Of a stretch of DNA of 64,000 nucleotides, positions 27,512 to 37,127 are shown one piece after another (position 1 is the first letter of the stretch; each line of letters starts with the position of its first letter). Position numbers and translations under genes: made by a program. The notes below the pieces were generated by a model, which saw only the letters and a list, made by a program, of their open reading frames with translations, did not search any database and was not told the origin of the DNA. The stretch comes from Verrucomicrobiota bacterium (GTDB taxonomy: Bacteria; Verrucomicrobiota; Verrucomicrobiia; Opitutales; Opitutaceae). Where the stretch lies: the NCBI GenBank assembly GCA_014584295.1, contig JACTNC010000016.1, positions 62,001 through 126,000 of the forward strand. The letters are read 5' to 3'.

Positions 27512-28870
27512 ATGAACCTAATCGACCTGAACCGCGAAGGCGGAATCGGTGCAAACTCGCTCTTCCTCCGTCTCGGCGACCTGCGCATCCTCGTGGACTG
27601 CGGCATGCATCCAAAACTTGCCGGGCGGGCTGCAACTCCGGATCTGGGCAAACTCAGGGGAGTCTCGCTGGACCTCATCATCGTCACCCACTGCCACCTC
27701 GATCACATCGGAAGCCTCCCCCTGGTCATGCGGGAGCACCCCGATACGCCCGTGATTCTTTCAACCGCAAGCCGCATGCTCATTGAGCGCATGCTGCACA
27801 ACTCGGCAAGCGTGATGACCCGTCAGAAGGAGGAGTTGCAGCTTCCCGATCTGCCCCTCTTCACGCACGCGGAGATCGACCGCCTGAGCAAGCGCTTCAC
27901 GCCAATTCCGTTCGGACAGGCCAAACGCTTCCGGGGAAACAAGGACGAGATCGAGGTGATCCTTCACCCGGCCGGGCATGTCGTGGGAGCAGCCGGCGTC
28001 GAGATCCATCACAAGCATCGCGGAATCTTCATCACGGGCGACGTTCTCTTCGAGGACCAGCGCACGCTCTCAGGCGCCAAGTTCCCGGCCGGTCGTTTTG
28101 ACACGCTGGTCATGGAGACAACGCGCGGCGCCACGGAGCGCCCGCTTGACAAGGGACGCGTGCGCGAATTCGGGCGCCTCATCGACAGCATCAACGACAC
28201 AATCCAGCGCGGGGGATCGTATCTCATTCCCGTCTTCGCGCTGGGCAGGATGCAGGAGATCCTTTCAATCGTCCATGATGCCCGCAAGTTCGGCAAACTC
28301 GTCGACTGCCCGATCTTCGCCTCCGGGCTCGGCATGGATCTCGCCGACTACTTCGACGAGATCGCGCGCAAGACGCGCCAGGTCAATTTCAACCGGAACA
28401 TCATCAAGGAACTCAAGATCAAGCCAGCACCAAGAAAGCTGAACCCGGGCGAGGACCCGCAGCAGAACGGTCTCTACATCATCAGTTCAGGGATGATGGT
28501 CGAGAACACCCCGAGTTACGCTCTGGCAAGCGGACTCCTCGGACACGCACGCAACACCATCGGATTTGTCGGTTATTGCGATCCCGACACTCCCGGCGGC
28601 GCCCTGCTCGCATCCAAGCCCGGCGACACCTTTGTCTTCGACACCCTCCATGTGAAAACCAAGGTGAAGGCACGCATCGAACGCTTCGAGCTGAGCGGGC
28701 ACGCCGATCGGGACGAACTCCTCCAATTTGCGCTACAAACCGAGGCACGAACCGTGGTGCTCACGCACGGAGATCCGCCCGCGCGCGCATGGTTCATGCA
28801 ACAACTGACCGAGAAGGCGCCGCAAATGAAGGTGCTCGATCCGGTCCCGCTGCAATCCTATCAGGTCTGA
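27512..28870 (+). CDS. Beta-CASP metallo-beta-lactamase-fold nuclease (RNA-processing exonuclease family)
   Basis: Likely zinc-dependent ribonuclease of the beta-CASP group (relatives: archaeal aCPSF1/2, Ysh1, bacterial RNase J). The 452 residues include the metal site HCHLDH (60-65), a later H in LHPAGHVVGAAG, the D of FITGDVLFED, a beta-CASP insert with RGGSYLIPVFALGRMQEIL and ISSGMM, and the C-terminal ERFELSGHADRDELLQF and VVLTHGDPPARAWF motifs. There is no KH domain in front as in archaeal CPSF, and no RNase J-style C-terminal domain, so it belongs to the shorter bacterial form whose substrates are poorly known. The start is the first ATG and gives MNLIDLNREGGIGANS. It is convergent with the IMPase-family gene, 15 bases apart. 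Confidence 0.9.
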   Translation: MNLIDLNREGGIGANSLFLRLGDLRILVDCGMHPKLAGRAATPDLGKLRGVSLDLIIVTHCHLDHIGSLPLVMREHPDTPVILSTASRMLIERMLHNSASVMTRQKEELQLPDLPLFTHAEIDRLSKRFTPIPFGQAKRFRGNKDEIEVILHPAGHVVGAAGVEIHHKHRGIFITGDVLFEDQRTLSGAKFPAGRFDTLVMETTRGATERPLDKGRVREFGRLIDSINDTIQRGGSYLIPVFALGRMQEILSIVHDARKFGKLVDCPIFASGLGMDLADYFDEIARKTRQVNFNRNIIKELKIKPAPRKLNPGEDPQQNGLYIISSGMMVENTPSYALASGLLGHARNTIGFVGYCDPDTPGGALLASKPGDTFVFDTLHVKTKVKARIERFELSGHADRDELLQFALQTEARTVVLTHGDPPARAWFMQQLTEKAPQMKVLDPVPLQSYQV

Positions 28871-28885
28871 ACCCCTGAGGCGCTC

Positions 28886-29695
28886 TCAAAGCGGCTGTAG
28901 CACGCTTCGGAGCGCATCCACAGTCTTTCCGCTCCCCGCGAGATAAAAAATGCGTTTCATGCCGAGGTCAAACTCCCGCAGGGGAAAGACCTCTCCCGTA
29001 ACAAAGAGGAACTCGCCACCGGCCGCCTGAACCATCGGCACGGCAGCAGCGATATCCCACACCTTCACATTGTGGTCGACTGTGCCGTCGAAGATTCCGG
29101 CGGCGACATAGGCGAGATGCAACGCGCTGCTGCCGAGCGCGCGCAGCTTGAAATTCGCGGCGATGTTCTGGGCATGCGGAGCGAACCGCCGCTCCGAAGG
29201 CGTGTGAAATCCAATGAGACTCTGTCCCGTCGGTCCCTCCGACTTGATCCTTACCTGACGTTCGCCATCCATCATGCCGAAACCCGGACCGCCATGCATC
29301 AGGACACGACGGCTGTGATCATAAATGACCCCGTAGACAGGCAATCCATTCTCCAGCAATGCGAGTGCGATGGCGCATTGGGCAATACCCGCCGCATAGT
29401 TGTTGGTCCCGTCGATGGGATCGAGCACCCACGAAAACCGTGCAGTCACCGGAATCGGTCGGTCCGCTGCGTGTAGCTCCTCGCTGAAATACTGATCCCC
29501 GGGAAATTGGGTGGCCAGACTGCGAAAGATGTTTTCGGAAATCTCGATATCGACTGCCGTGACCCGCGTGCCGTCAGTCTTCCATTTGCTTTCGACGCGA
29601 CCGAACTCGCGATGCAGCAATTCAGTCTCCGCCAGAACCGCGGACTTCGCCGCTGCAATGCGCGCAACAAGATCGGTGGAATGAGAGGTGAGCAC
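28886..29695 (-). CDS. Inositol monophosphatase family protein
   Basis: Mg2+-dependent, lithium-sensitive-type phosphatase of the IMPase/FBPase fold; possible substrates are myo-inositol-1-phosphate, histidinol-phosphate, 3'-phosphoadenosine 5'-phosphate or fructose-1,6-bisphosphate, and the sequence does not decide. In the 269 residues the metal site is intact: SEELH (E72, E73), LDPIDGTNNY with DPIDGT at 92-97, and the C-terminal WDIAAAVPMVQAAGG. The histidinol-phosphatase and CysQ subfamilies both remain possible. The gene is last in a leftward run behind the FmdB-like gene (64-base gap) and is convergent with the beta-CASP nuclease gene. Confidence 0.87.
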   Translation of the reverse strand: MLTSHSTDLVARIAAAKSAVLAETELLHREFGRVESKWKTDGTRVTAVDIEISENIFRSLATQFPGDQYFSEELHAADRPIPVTARFSWVLDPIDGTNNYAAGIAQCAIALALLENGLPVYGVIYDHSRRVLMHGGPGFGMMDGERQVRIKSEGPTGQSLIGFHTPSERRFAPHAQNIAANFKLRALGSSALHLAYVAAGIFDGTVDHNVKVWDIAAAVPMVQAAGGEFLFVTGEVFPLREFDLGMKRIFYLAGSGKTVDALRSVLQPL

Positions 29696-29759
29696 GATTC
29701 GATCTGAACACCTCCCATCGCACGGCGCAAATCCAACCGCACCGTCACCACCTCCGCCC

Positions 29760-30287
29760 TCAGTCGTAATCGTACATTTTGGGATCGCGCGTGGGCTGAG
29801 GACGGCTCACCCGGATGCGCATGCGCTTTTTCCCGCCCGCCGATACCTCTTCACGGGCGTCATCACCGGTTTCCACCGCATCCGCTCCCTCCATGCGTTC
29901 ACCCACCTCATCGGGATCCTCACCTTCCTCCAGCCTTCGAACGGTCTCCTCAATGGGGCCTTCAACCTTCTCACCCGTCAATTCCGCCATGCGCCGCAGG
30001 ATCTTTCCCATCTCCTTCGGATTGTTCTCATCGACGTGCTCAAATTCCTTTTCAATCTGACTCATCACCGCGTCTGCCCGAGCATCCTCAAGCTGCCTGT
30101 CCGAAGGATGCGGCTCAGGAGGCGCTTCCACTGCCCCTGTGTTCACCGCAAAACGGGAAAGCATTTTCTGCATCCGAAAGTTCGGGTTGTCCGGACATTT
30201 GGGCACACGCGCCGCTTGCGCACGGGTTTTCGCGTAGAACTGGTAGATGCGGTTGTTGTCGGGACAATAGAACTCGAAAATCGGCAT
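29760..30287 (-). CDS. FmdB-like protein with degenerate zinc ribbon
   Basis: 175-residue soluble protein. Its N-terminus MPIFEFYCPDNNRIYQFYA resembles the FmdB/'putative regulatory protein' zinc ribbon (MPIYEYxC...), but only C8 and C31 (PKCPDN) remain where the family has four cysteines as two CxxC pairs, so zinc binding by one chain is doubtful. The rest is charged and probably helical: HVDENNPKEMGKILRRMAELTGE (130-base-equivalent region about residues 83-105), then an acidic stretch and a basic tail with RMRIRVSRPQ. Function is not known. It lies 20 bases after dinB and 64 bases before the IMPase-family gene, on the same strand, so it is likely in the same transcript as the helicase and polymerase. 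Confidence 0.72.
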   Translation of the reverse strand: MPIFEFYCPDNNRIYQFYAKTRAQAARVPKCPDNPNFRMQKMLSRFAVNTGAVEAPPEPHPSDRQLEDARADAVMSQIEKEFEHVDENNPKEMGKILRRMAELTGEKVEGPIEETVRRLEEGEDPDEVGERMEGADAVETGDDAREEVSAGGKKRMRIRVSRPQPTRDPKMYDYD

Positions 30288-30307
30288 GATGAATGATTCC
30301 CCGCGAT

Positions 30308-31486
30308 CTAAACCTTCCCGGGTTTTCTGGCAAGTTGATGACCATGCCTGACGACCGTCTGCCCTCCCGAACGGTTTAGTCCGTCAAGAACCTGCGCCAG
30401 CCTTCTGCGCTTTTCATTCTCCTCGTCAAACATTTCGAGTTGCGCGCTCGCATCCTCCACATTCGAGAATCGCACACTCACGAGGCGCAACGGCTTCGGC
30501 AGCGACCAGGCCTCTCGCAGAAGCTCCTCCACCCACGGATAGAAGGGCGCTTCAAGATCCGTGCCGGCGTCAAGACTCCTGCCATGGCTGGCTTGCGAAA
30601 AATCCGGGTAGCGGACCTTTACCGTCAGGGTCCGAACCTGTTTCCGATCCTCCCGGATCTTGCCCATCAATTCATCGATCATGCGTTTCACGATTCGGAC
30701 AATCTCAGAAAAATCCGAGATGTTCCGCGAAAAGGTCTCCTGCTGGGAATAGCTCCGCGCATCCTCCCGCTCCACTTCGACCCGCCCCCCATCCATCCCC
30801 CGGGCGCACGCTAGCATCGACCGCCAGCCTTCGCCAAACGCTGCTCTCAGCTCCGACTCAGACCGCTCAAGCAGGTCTCGCACTCTTGCAATCCCCAGCC
30901 TCGCGAGCATGGCCTCGCTCCTGGGTCCCACTCCCGGAAGCTTTCCGACGGGCAAGGGCGCGAGAAACTCCGCCTCGGTGCCAGCAGGGACAACCACAAA
31001 CCCGCGCGGCTTGCGTAACTTCGACGCGATTTGCGCCACGAGCTTGTTCGAGGCAATTCCAATCGAGACCGGCAGCTCCAGCGTGTCCCAGAGTTCGCGT
31101 TGAAGCTTGCGCACCCGCGCCTCCAGTTCCTCTGGAGAGCCAAATCCGCACGGCGAAAGATCAAGATAGCCTTCATCGATCGAATTGCGCTGGACCAGAG
31201 GCGTCAGCGTCTCGCAGAGATCAAACATCCTCCGCGACATCGTTCCGTACAGACCGGAGGTATGCGGAATCAGGATGAGATCCGGACACACCTGACGCGC
31301 CTTTGCAGTGGGCATCGGTGTATAAACGCCGCAAGCGCGGGCTTCATAGCTCGCTGAGGAAATGATCCCTCGCTCCCTTCCACCGACGGCACATTTCTTC
31401 CCGCGAAGCCGCGGATCCCTCGCCTGCTCGCACGAGACGAAAAAGGCGTCGGCATCGAGATGCACAATCGTGGAGAATCCGCTCAT
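30308..31486 (-). CDS. dinB: DNA polymerase IV (Y-family, DinB)
   Basis: Error-prone translesion DNA polymerase. The 392 residues contain the Y-family catalytic acids: D11 in [13 protein letters not shown] (with F16 in the steric-gate position) and D104/E105 in [10 protein letters not shown]. The usual SIDEAYLD motif here has glycine instead of alanine. Helix-hairpin-helix and little-finger regions follow ([24 protein letters not shown]). Near the C-terminus QLEMFDEE is a good match to a beta sliding-clamp-binding motif. The gene starts inside the stop of the DUF3516 helicase gene (ATGA overlap), so the two are coupled, and the FmdB-like gene follows after 20 bases. No LexA-type box was recognised upstream of the operon. 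Confidence 0.93.
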   Translation of the reverse strand: MSGFSTIVHLDADAFFVSCEQARDPRLRGKKCAVGGRERGIISSASYEARACGVYTPMPTAKARQVCPDLILIPHTSGLYGTMSRRMFDLCETLTPLVQRNSIDEGYLDLSPCGFGSPEELEARVRKLQRELWDTLELPVSIGIASNKLVAQIASKLRKPRGFVVVPAGTEAEFLAPLPVGKLPGVGPRSEAMLARLGIARVRDLLERSESELRAAFGEGWRSMLACARGMDGGRVEVEREDARSYSQQETFSRNISDFSEIVRIVKRMIDELMGKIREDRKQVRTLTVKVRYPDFSQASHGRSLDAGTDLEAPFYPWVEELLREAWSLPKPLRLVSVRFSNVEDASAQLEMFDEENEKRRRLAQVLDGLNRSGGQTVVRHGHQLARKPGKV

Positions 31487-34110
31487 GGCTGCCCGGTTGA
31501 AACTTCCCCTGTCGAATCATCCCCGCCTTCCTCCCCTTCAGAACTAAATGCACCAATCAGTGTGACGCCCTCAAAATAGATCACAGCACGCGCCTCCGAC
31601 CGCGACTCAGGCAGGGTAACGCGGAAGCATGCTTCCCAGTCTCCATTGCCCTCACGATCAACAAGCACATGCGCCACACGCCAGTCGGTATTATCACTCT
31701 CGTCGAAGTGACTGTGTTTCGCGGATCGCCCTTCGGGATCCAGTCGGAATCGCCCGTGCAATTCAAAATATGCAAGAAAGGCCTTTTCAATCCGCCTCAC
31801 CTCCGCCAGCGCGGCGACTGGATCCGAGATTGCTGACCTGCCGAGGCGCTCCGCGGCTGCTTCCCAATCCTGCGCGGCGGCATCCTGGAGGAAACCGAGA
31901 ATTGACGCCCTCACGAGGCGCTTGAACGCATCCCGGTCCCGTGTGATGTCAAACGACTCCGGACGCGACGGCTTCTCTGCAACGTCCGCAGCCACATGGC
32001 CAGGATTCCGGATCCGTTCCCACTCCTCGAGCAGGCTTGAGTCCACACCCCGTATCAATTCCTGAAAATAGCTCTCCATCTCCACCACCGGGCCGGTCTT
32101 GGCCTGATCCGGCACGGTCTGTGAGAGGACTTTCAACGTCTGCGAAAGATGCCTCAGCAGCAGGCCCTCCGAGCGCTCCAACCCATATTCGCGGACATAA
32201 TCCGCAAACGAAAGGTAACGTTCGAACATCTCGCGCGCGATCGACTTGGGCCTGACATTCTCCTCCCCCACCCAGGGATGCGCCAGCTTGAACGCATTGA
32301 AGGTCTCATAGAGAAATTCGCGCAGGGGCTTGGGGTGCTCGATCTGCTCAAGCTTCTCCATCCTTTCCTCGTAGGACAGTCCCTCCGCACGCATCTCCTC
32401 CATCTTCCGGGATTTTGCGCGATCAACCTGCTTGCGAAGAATCGCCTCCGGATCCTCGACTATGGCCTCACAGAGGGTGAGCACGTCAAACGGGTAGTCC
32501 GGCGACTCCGGGTTCATCGCCGAAAGGGTGTCGATCAGATAGAGCGACAGAGCCTGATGAAGCGAAAAGTCGTCCTGCAGGGCGACGTTGACGCGCAGCC
32601 GCTTTCCCATGGCGGAGCGCGGAATGAACTCGACGATCCTACGCTCGATCAGCGCACGAAACAACTGAAAGGCCCGCCGCTTGAGCTGCCGCTTTCTCGT
32701 CGCAGACTCGTGGGATTCCATGATCAGCCGCTTCATCGCGCGACAACCGTCGCCTTCGCGGTTGAGAACCAGAAGGAGCATGCCGTGGGAGACTTCAAAC
32801 CGCGACGTCAGTGCCTCGGAGGGCGCCGTCTGAAGTCGTTCGAAGGTTTTGTTGTCCCACCCTACCGATCCCTCCGGTGCGCCGCGCTTCACGATCTTCT
32901 TCAGCTTTTTCGGATCCCCGGCCGCCCTCTCCACCGCGCGCTTGTTTTCGATCACGTGTTCCGGTGCCTGGGCAACAACAAAGCCCCGATCATCGTACCC
33001 CCGCCTGCCCGCCCGCCCGGCCACCTGCTTGAAATCCCTCACGTTGAGGATCGCGGCCTTCCTTCCATCGAACTTCCACAATTGCGTAAATACCACCGTG
33101 CGGATCGGCACATTGATGCCAACGCCAAGCGTGTCCGTGCCGCAGATCAGCTTGAGCAGTCCTTTCTGCGCCAGCGATTCGACAAGGATGCGGTACTTGG
33201 GAAGCAACCCCGCATGATGCACACCCACGCCATGACGCAGCCAGCGTTTCACATCCTTGCCATAGGGACTGTTGAACCGCACGCCCTCGAGAGCGGCTGC
33301 GATCGCCGCCTTTTCGTCCTTCGTACACACCGCAAGGCTCATCGCCTCCTGCGCTCCCTCTGACGCCGTCCGCTGCGTGAAATAGACAAGATACACCGGT
33401 GCACGATTCTCTGAAATGAGCTCGGCAACCTTCTCCATCAGTGGAGTCTCCGAATACGAAAATTCCAACGGCACGGGACGGCGATCGCTGCGGATCGTCA
33501 CGCTGGCGGCCCCGGTGACGCGCGTGAGCTCCCGCTCAAAAAAGTCTGTCGAGCCCAGCGTGGCTGACATCAGCAGAAATCGGCATTGAGGCAGCGCGAG
33601 CAACGGCACCTGCCATGCCGTTCCTCGGTCCGGATCCGAATAATAATGAAATTCATCCATGATGACCGCCCGCAGGTCGCTGGTTTCCCCGTGGGCCAGC
33701 GCCATGTTGGCGAGGATTTCGGCGGTGCAGCAAAGGACCCGGGCGCCCGGGTTTACACTCGCATCCCCTGTCATCATGCCCACATTCTCCGGCCCAAAAT
33801 CCCGGCAGAGGGAAAGGAACTTCTCGTTCACCAGCGCCTTGATCGGACACGTGTAGATGGAGCGCTCGCCGGCGCACAAGGCCTTGAAGTGAAACGCCGC
33901 CGCCACGAGAGACTTTCCCGAACCGGTGGGAGTCGCCAATATGACATTGTTGCCTCCAAACAGCTCGAGGATTGCCTCCTCCTGCTCCGGATAGAGTTCA
34001 AGTCCCTTCCCCGCCATGGCCTCAAGAAACCTCGCCAGCACGGTGTCCTTGTCCGTGCCGACCGGAAGGGGCGCGAGGACGGGCATTGCATGGACGGAGG
34101 ACTGAGACAT
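31483..34110 (-). CDS. DEAD/DEAH-box Ski2-like helicase with C-terminal DUF3516
   Basis: Predicted ATP-dependent RNA or DNA helicase of superfamily 2. The 875 residues have motif [10 protein letters not shown] (59-67), motif II DEFH (152-155), motif III SAT (182-184), [12 protein letters not shown] in the second RecA domain and motif [17 protein letters not shown]. The remaining ~450 residues match my memory of the DUF3516 type of Ski2-like bacterial helicases, mainly helical with many charged residues, and carry a hydrophilic C-terminal tail ([17 protein letters not shown]). The start at 34110 ([10 protein letters not shown]) is preferred over upstream in-frame ATGs at 34137 and 34185. It overlaps dinB by ATGA and is divergent from yebC. 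Its substrate is unknown; archaeal and eukaryotic relatives (Hel308, Ski2, Mtr4) act in replication repair or RNA decay, and the coupling with dinB favours the former. Confidence 0.88.
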   Translation of the reverse strand: MSQSSVHAMPVLAPLPVGTDKDTVLARFLEAMAGKGLELYPEQEEAILELFGGNNVILATPTGSGKSLVAAAFHFKALCAGERSIYTCPIKALVNEKFLSLCRDFGPENVGMMTGDASVNPGARVLCCTAEILANMALAHGETSDLRAVIMDEFHYYSDPDRGTAWQVPLLALPQCRFLLMSATLGSTDFFERELTRVTGAASVTIRSDRRPVPLEFSYSETPLMEKVAELISENRAPVYLVYFTQRTASEGAQEAMSLAVCTKDEKAAIAAALEGVRFNSPYGKDVKRWLRHGVGVHHAGLLPKYRILVESLAQKGLLKLICGTDTLGVGINVPIRTVVFTQLWKFDGRKAAILNVRDFKQVAGRAGRRGYDDRGFVVAQAPEHVIENKRAVERAAGDPKKLKKIVKRGAPEGSVGWDNKTFERLQTAPSEALTSRFEVSHGMLLLVLNREGDGCRAMKRLIMESHESATRKRQLKRRAFQLFRALIERRIVEFIPRSAMGKRLRVNVALQDDFSLHQALSLYLIDTLSAMNPESPDYPFDVLTLCEAIVEDPEAILRKQVDRAKSRKMEEMRAEGLSYEERMEKLEQIEHPKPLREFLYETFNAFKLAHPWVGEENVRPKSIAREMFERYLSFADYVREYGLERSEGLLLRHLSQTLKVLSQTVPDQAKTGPVVEMESYFQELIRGVDSSLLEEWERIRNPGHVAADVAEKPSRPESFDITRDRDAFKRLVRASILGFLQDAAAQDWEAAAERLGRSAISDPVAALAEVRRIEKAFLAYFELHGRFRLDPEGRSAKHSHFDESDNTDWRVAHVLVDREGNGDWEACFRVTLPESRSEARAVIYFEGVTLIGAFSSEGEEGGDDSTGEVSTGQP

Positions 34111-34241
34111 CCCACCAGCAGGAACACACGTCCGCATCGAGACAAGAGCGCGCTCCGGATTTGCGAAACCGGCCCGGTCCCGCAAAAATCCGAGCTTCCG
34201 GATTGCGCTTCATCCCGCATCCTGCCACTCGTGATCCCCCT

Positions 34242-34973
34242 ATGGGACGCCAATGGCTTCATGCGAAACGCGCGATCGTCAATCTCAAGAAGGGACAGGT
34301 CGTCGGCAAGATCGTCAAGGAACTCACCGTTGCCGCGAAGCTGGGCGGCCCAGATCCGGCAGGCAATGCCCGCCTTTTTGCCGCGCTTGAAAAGGCACGC
34401 AAAGCCAGTGTCTCCCGCGATGTCATTGAGCGGGCCATCAAAAAAGGCTCAGGCATAGGGGACGACAAGAGTTCGCTCGAACACGTCGTTTTCGAGGGCT
34501 ACGCACCGCACAAGGTACCCATCATCGTCGAGATTTACACCGACAATCACCAACGCACCGCCTCCGAGGTGCGCGTCCTTTTCAAGAAAGGCGTCCTCGG
34601 CAATGCTGGGAGCAACAAGTTCCTGTTTGATCACGTCGGCATTGTGGAGGCCCATCACGCAGACGCGTCAAAGGACATCGAGGGCGCAGCCATCGAGGCA
34701 GGAGCGAATGACTTCGAAGTTCTCACGCATCTCCAGAACGACGACATCCCTGAAGGCCATGCGGGCGCTAAGTTTCTTACTGACCGCACTGCAGTCCACG
34801 CCGTCTCCACCTGGCTCAAACAGAACGGGTGGTCCGTCGTGACCAGCGAGATCGGCTATGTCGCGAAATCCTATCCGGACCTCGACGAAGCCTCCCGTGC
34901 CGAGGTCGGCGAATTCTTGCAGTCGATTGAGGACCACGATGACGTGCAGCGGGTTTGGGCGGCCGTCAGGTAG
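34242..34973 (+). CDS. YebC/PmpR-family protein
   Basis: Member of the YebC family: described as a DNA-binding transcriptional regulator, and more recently linked to relief of ribosome stalling. The 243 residues have KGQVVGKIVKELTVAAKLGG (about 17-36), then NARLFAALEKARKASVSRDVIERAI and the GYAPHKVPIIVEIYTDNHQRT block. The N-terminus reads MGRQWLHAKRAIVNLKKGQ instead of the usual [23 protein letters not shown]; the AGHSKWANI part is absent or replaced. This variant is, as far as I recall, regular in Verrucomicrobiota, so it is not a truncation. The ATG at 34242 is the natural start. The gene is divergent from the helicase gene and convergent with the Omp85-type gene (21-base gap). Confidence 0.88.
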   Translation: MGRQWLHAKRAIVNLKKGQVVGKIVKELTVAAKLGGPDPAGNARLFAALEKARKASVSRDVIERAIKKGSGIGDDKSSLEHVVFEGYAPHKVPIIVEIYTDNHQRTASEVRVLFKKGVLGNAGSNKFLFDHVGIVEAHHADASKDIEGAAIEAGANDFEVLTHLQNDDIPEGHAGAKFLTDRTAVHAVSTWLKQNGWSVVTSEIGYVAKSYPDLDEASRAEVGEFLQSIEDHDDVQRVWAAVR

Positions 34974-34994
34974 CGACAGGCTTCGATCGTTTTC

Positions 34995-37127
34995 TCAAAA
35001 GGGGAATCCAACTGAAAAGTGCAGGGTTCCCTCCGCATCGCTGTCGCGCCGCCGTAGATTGTGACCGTACTCCAGTCGCACCGGTCCGACGATCGTCTGG
35101 TAACGCAAACCCAGCCCCACGGAGTAGAGCCGCTCGTCGAATGGGTAATCCGCCAAGGAGACCGCCGTGCCGAGCGCGTCCAGGAACAGCACTGCCGACC
35201 AGTTTGTCGTCAACCGTTGTTCGACCTCGGCATTCAGCGTCAATCGGCTCTTCGCCCCGATGAAGCGCCCGTCCGCACCTCGGGGTGATGCCTCACCCCG
35301 CTGGTATCCGCGAATCGAACTGTCGCCACCCGGAAAGAATCGTTTGTTCACAGGCAGGAACCTGTCGTTTCGGGATCCCAAAGTCGTGATCGCGCCATGC
35401 GAGAGCCCAAGATGGATCCAGCGGGTGCGCCCCCAGGAAGTGTGGTAGGAGCCTCCAATCTCGTAGATCTGGTAGTCCACCTCACCGGCAAGCAGCTTGC
35501 TCGCTGCCTCGACCTGGGCATAGCAGTGATAGCCGCGCCTCGGTCGTAGTGGATTGTCACGACGGTCGAGCGTCACTCCCGTCTCCACGCTTCCCACGGT
35601 GACCCGCCGCTCGTCAAGAACGCGTGTCGTCAGTTCATTGCTCCGATTCCGCAGCGACTGATACGTGTATCCAATCCTGCCCTCCAGGCCGCGCCCAAGC
35701 CGCTTTCTCAGCACAACACTGGCTCCGTATTCCTCACGGACAAATGAGGTCTCCTCACGCCTTAGCCCAAACAGCCGTGCAGTACCGTCGATCGTTTCCC
35801 CAAAAAGTTCGGGTACAGAATACTGGAGGTCCCCCCGGGTGCTCTTCATCGACTGCACCAGCAGAAGCCGGCTCTGATGTGCCCTCCCCAAGAGATTGGT
35901 CTGCCGCCATTCAATCCCACCACGGAGTTGCTCGTAACTTCCATAGCCCAAGAGAAGGTTGCTTTCCCAGCGCGGAAGTTCCTTCAAACGAAACGTGACT
36001 CTCCGCTCCGGTCCGCTCGAAGGATCCAACTCCGTTCGCACCGAGGAAAACACTCCGAGCCGCGAAAGGCGCATGCGCGCCGTCTCAACGTCGAGCAGAT
36101 TCAGAGGGGCACCTGGCTTGAGACGCACCCGCCTTTGGAGCACGGTCTCCTTGGTATGCCGGTTTCCCGCAAAGCGCACGCCGGCCAGCATCACTTTTTC
36201 GCCGGCTTCAAGCGTTGCGACCACATCCAGCGGCTGGATTCCTCCCTCCGTTTGCCCTCGGCTCTCCTTGAAAGTCACCGCGGCATCCGGATAGCCCGCC
36301 CCCACCGCCGCTGTTCGGATGGCTTCGCCGAGATCCCGTTGCCAGAGAGGCGTCCATGCGCGACCGCTCCACAATCGCATTTCGAGAGCGACTCCAGTGC
36401 CTTCCGCACCGGCGAGGGACACGCTTCTCACCTGAAACCGCGGCCCCTCCATTACTTCAACAAGAACCTCCGTCCTCCCATCCGCGCCGTCCCCGACAAC
36501 CTTTGAACGCACCTCCGCCTCAGCAAACCCAAGAAGGCGAAGTCCGTCCCGCAGGTTCTCATCAGAGCGGCGCAATCGCTCCGGTGAAAAGGATCGCGAT
36601 GCCGCGCTGGTAAAAAGGGTATCCACAGAACGATAATAGGCTTCCGCCTCAACGACCGGAATCGAACGTAGTCCATCGAATCGCAGGGCTGCAATTGTCG
36701 AACGAACACCCGGGTTCACGGAAAACTCAACCTTCCTCGCGGAAAGCGGACGGGGAAGCACCGTGGAAAGCGCTTCATCAAATTCAAACGACAACGCGTC
36801 GTGCCCATCCGGTGACACCTTGGCCGTTACGCGCGGCCGGAGAAATCCCTGCTCCACCAGCGCTGATACGAGCAGAAAAGCGGCATCCTCGATCGCATTC
36901 GCATTCATCACGGCTCCCCGCTCAGGCCCGAGAAGCCGGTTGAGTGACGCCTCTTGCTCTCGGTTCCCAAGGAACCCGAGCCCCGTCACTTCAATCTCGG
37001 CGAGGGACACACGCTCAACGGGTTTGTCCGCAGCACGCGAAATGGGCGTCACAAGGATGCCGGCTAGCACGATCAGGATTCGGATCAGCGTCCTTCCCTT
37101 CCGTCCTCCCAAGTGCCTCGCGCTCAT
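34995..37127 (-). CDS. Omp85/BamA-superfamily outer-membrane protein (TamA-like)
   Basis: Outer-membrane beta-barrel of the Omp85 family with N-terminal POTRA domains; by context the TamA-like partner of the TamB-like protein. The 710 residues carry a signal peptide (IRILIVLAGILVTPISRA, about residues 15-32) and about three to four POTRA repeats (such as VSLAEIEVTGLGFLG, ARKVEFSVNPGV and VMLAGVRFAGNRHT). The barrel contains the Omp85 signature in the form FFPGGDSSIRGYQRG (the usual VRGF/Y region reads IRGY) and ends in FSVGFPF. The start at 37127 overlaps the tamB stop by ATGA, so the genes are coupled and this gene is downstream. Role: insertion or translocation of outer-membrane proteins or phospholipid transport. 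A main BamA would normally be flanked by other assembly genes, which are absent here, favouring TamA. Confidence 0.86.
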   Translation of the reverse strand: MSARHLGGRKGRTLIRILIVLAGILVTPISRAADKPVERVSLAEIEVTGLGFLGNREQEASLNRLLGPERGAVMNANAIEDAAFLLVSALVEQGFLRPRVTAKVSPDGHDALSFEFDEALSTVLPRPLSARKVEFSVNPGVRSTIAALRFDGLRSIPVVEAEAYYRSVDTLFTSAASRSFSPERLRRSDENLRDGLRLLGFAEAEVRSKVVGDGADGRTEVLVEVMEGPRFQVRSVSLAGAEGTGVALEMRLWSGRAWTPLWQRDLGEAIRTAAVGAGYPDAAVTFKESRGQTEGGIQPLDVVATLEAGEKVMLAGVRFAGNRHTKETVLQRRVRLKPGAPLNLLDVETARMRLSRLGVFSSVRTELDPSSGPERRVTFRLKELPRWESNLLLGYGSYEQLRGGIEWRQTNLLGRAHQSRLLLVQSMKSTRGDLQYSVPELFGETIDGTARLFGLRREETSFVREEYGASVVLRKRLGRGLEGRIGYTYQSLRNRSNELTTRVLDERRVTVGSVETGVTLDRRDNPLRPRRGYHCYAQVEAASKLLAGEVDYQIYEIGGSYHTSWGRTRWIHLGLSHGAITTLGSRNDRFLPVNKRFFPGGDSSIRGYQRGEASPRGADGRFIGAKSRLTLNAEVEQRLTTNWSAVLFLDALGTAVSLADYPFDERLYSVGLGLRYQTIVGPVRLEYGHNLRRRDSDAEGTLHFSVGFPF

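Noticed and set aside
32149..33363. A 404-codon open frame on the plus strand opposite the helicase gene
   Set aside because: Antisense to a gene with all helicase motifs; no domain recognised, so considered a shadow frame.
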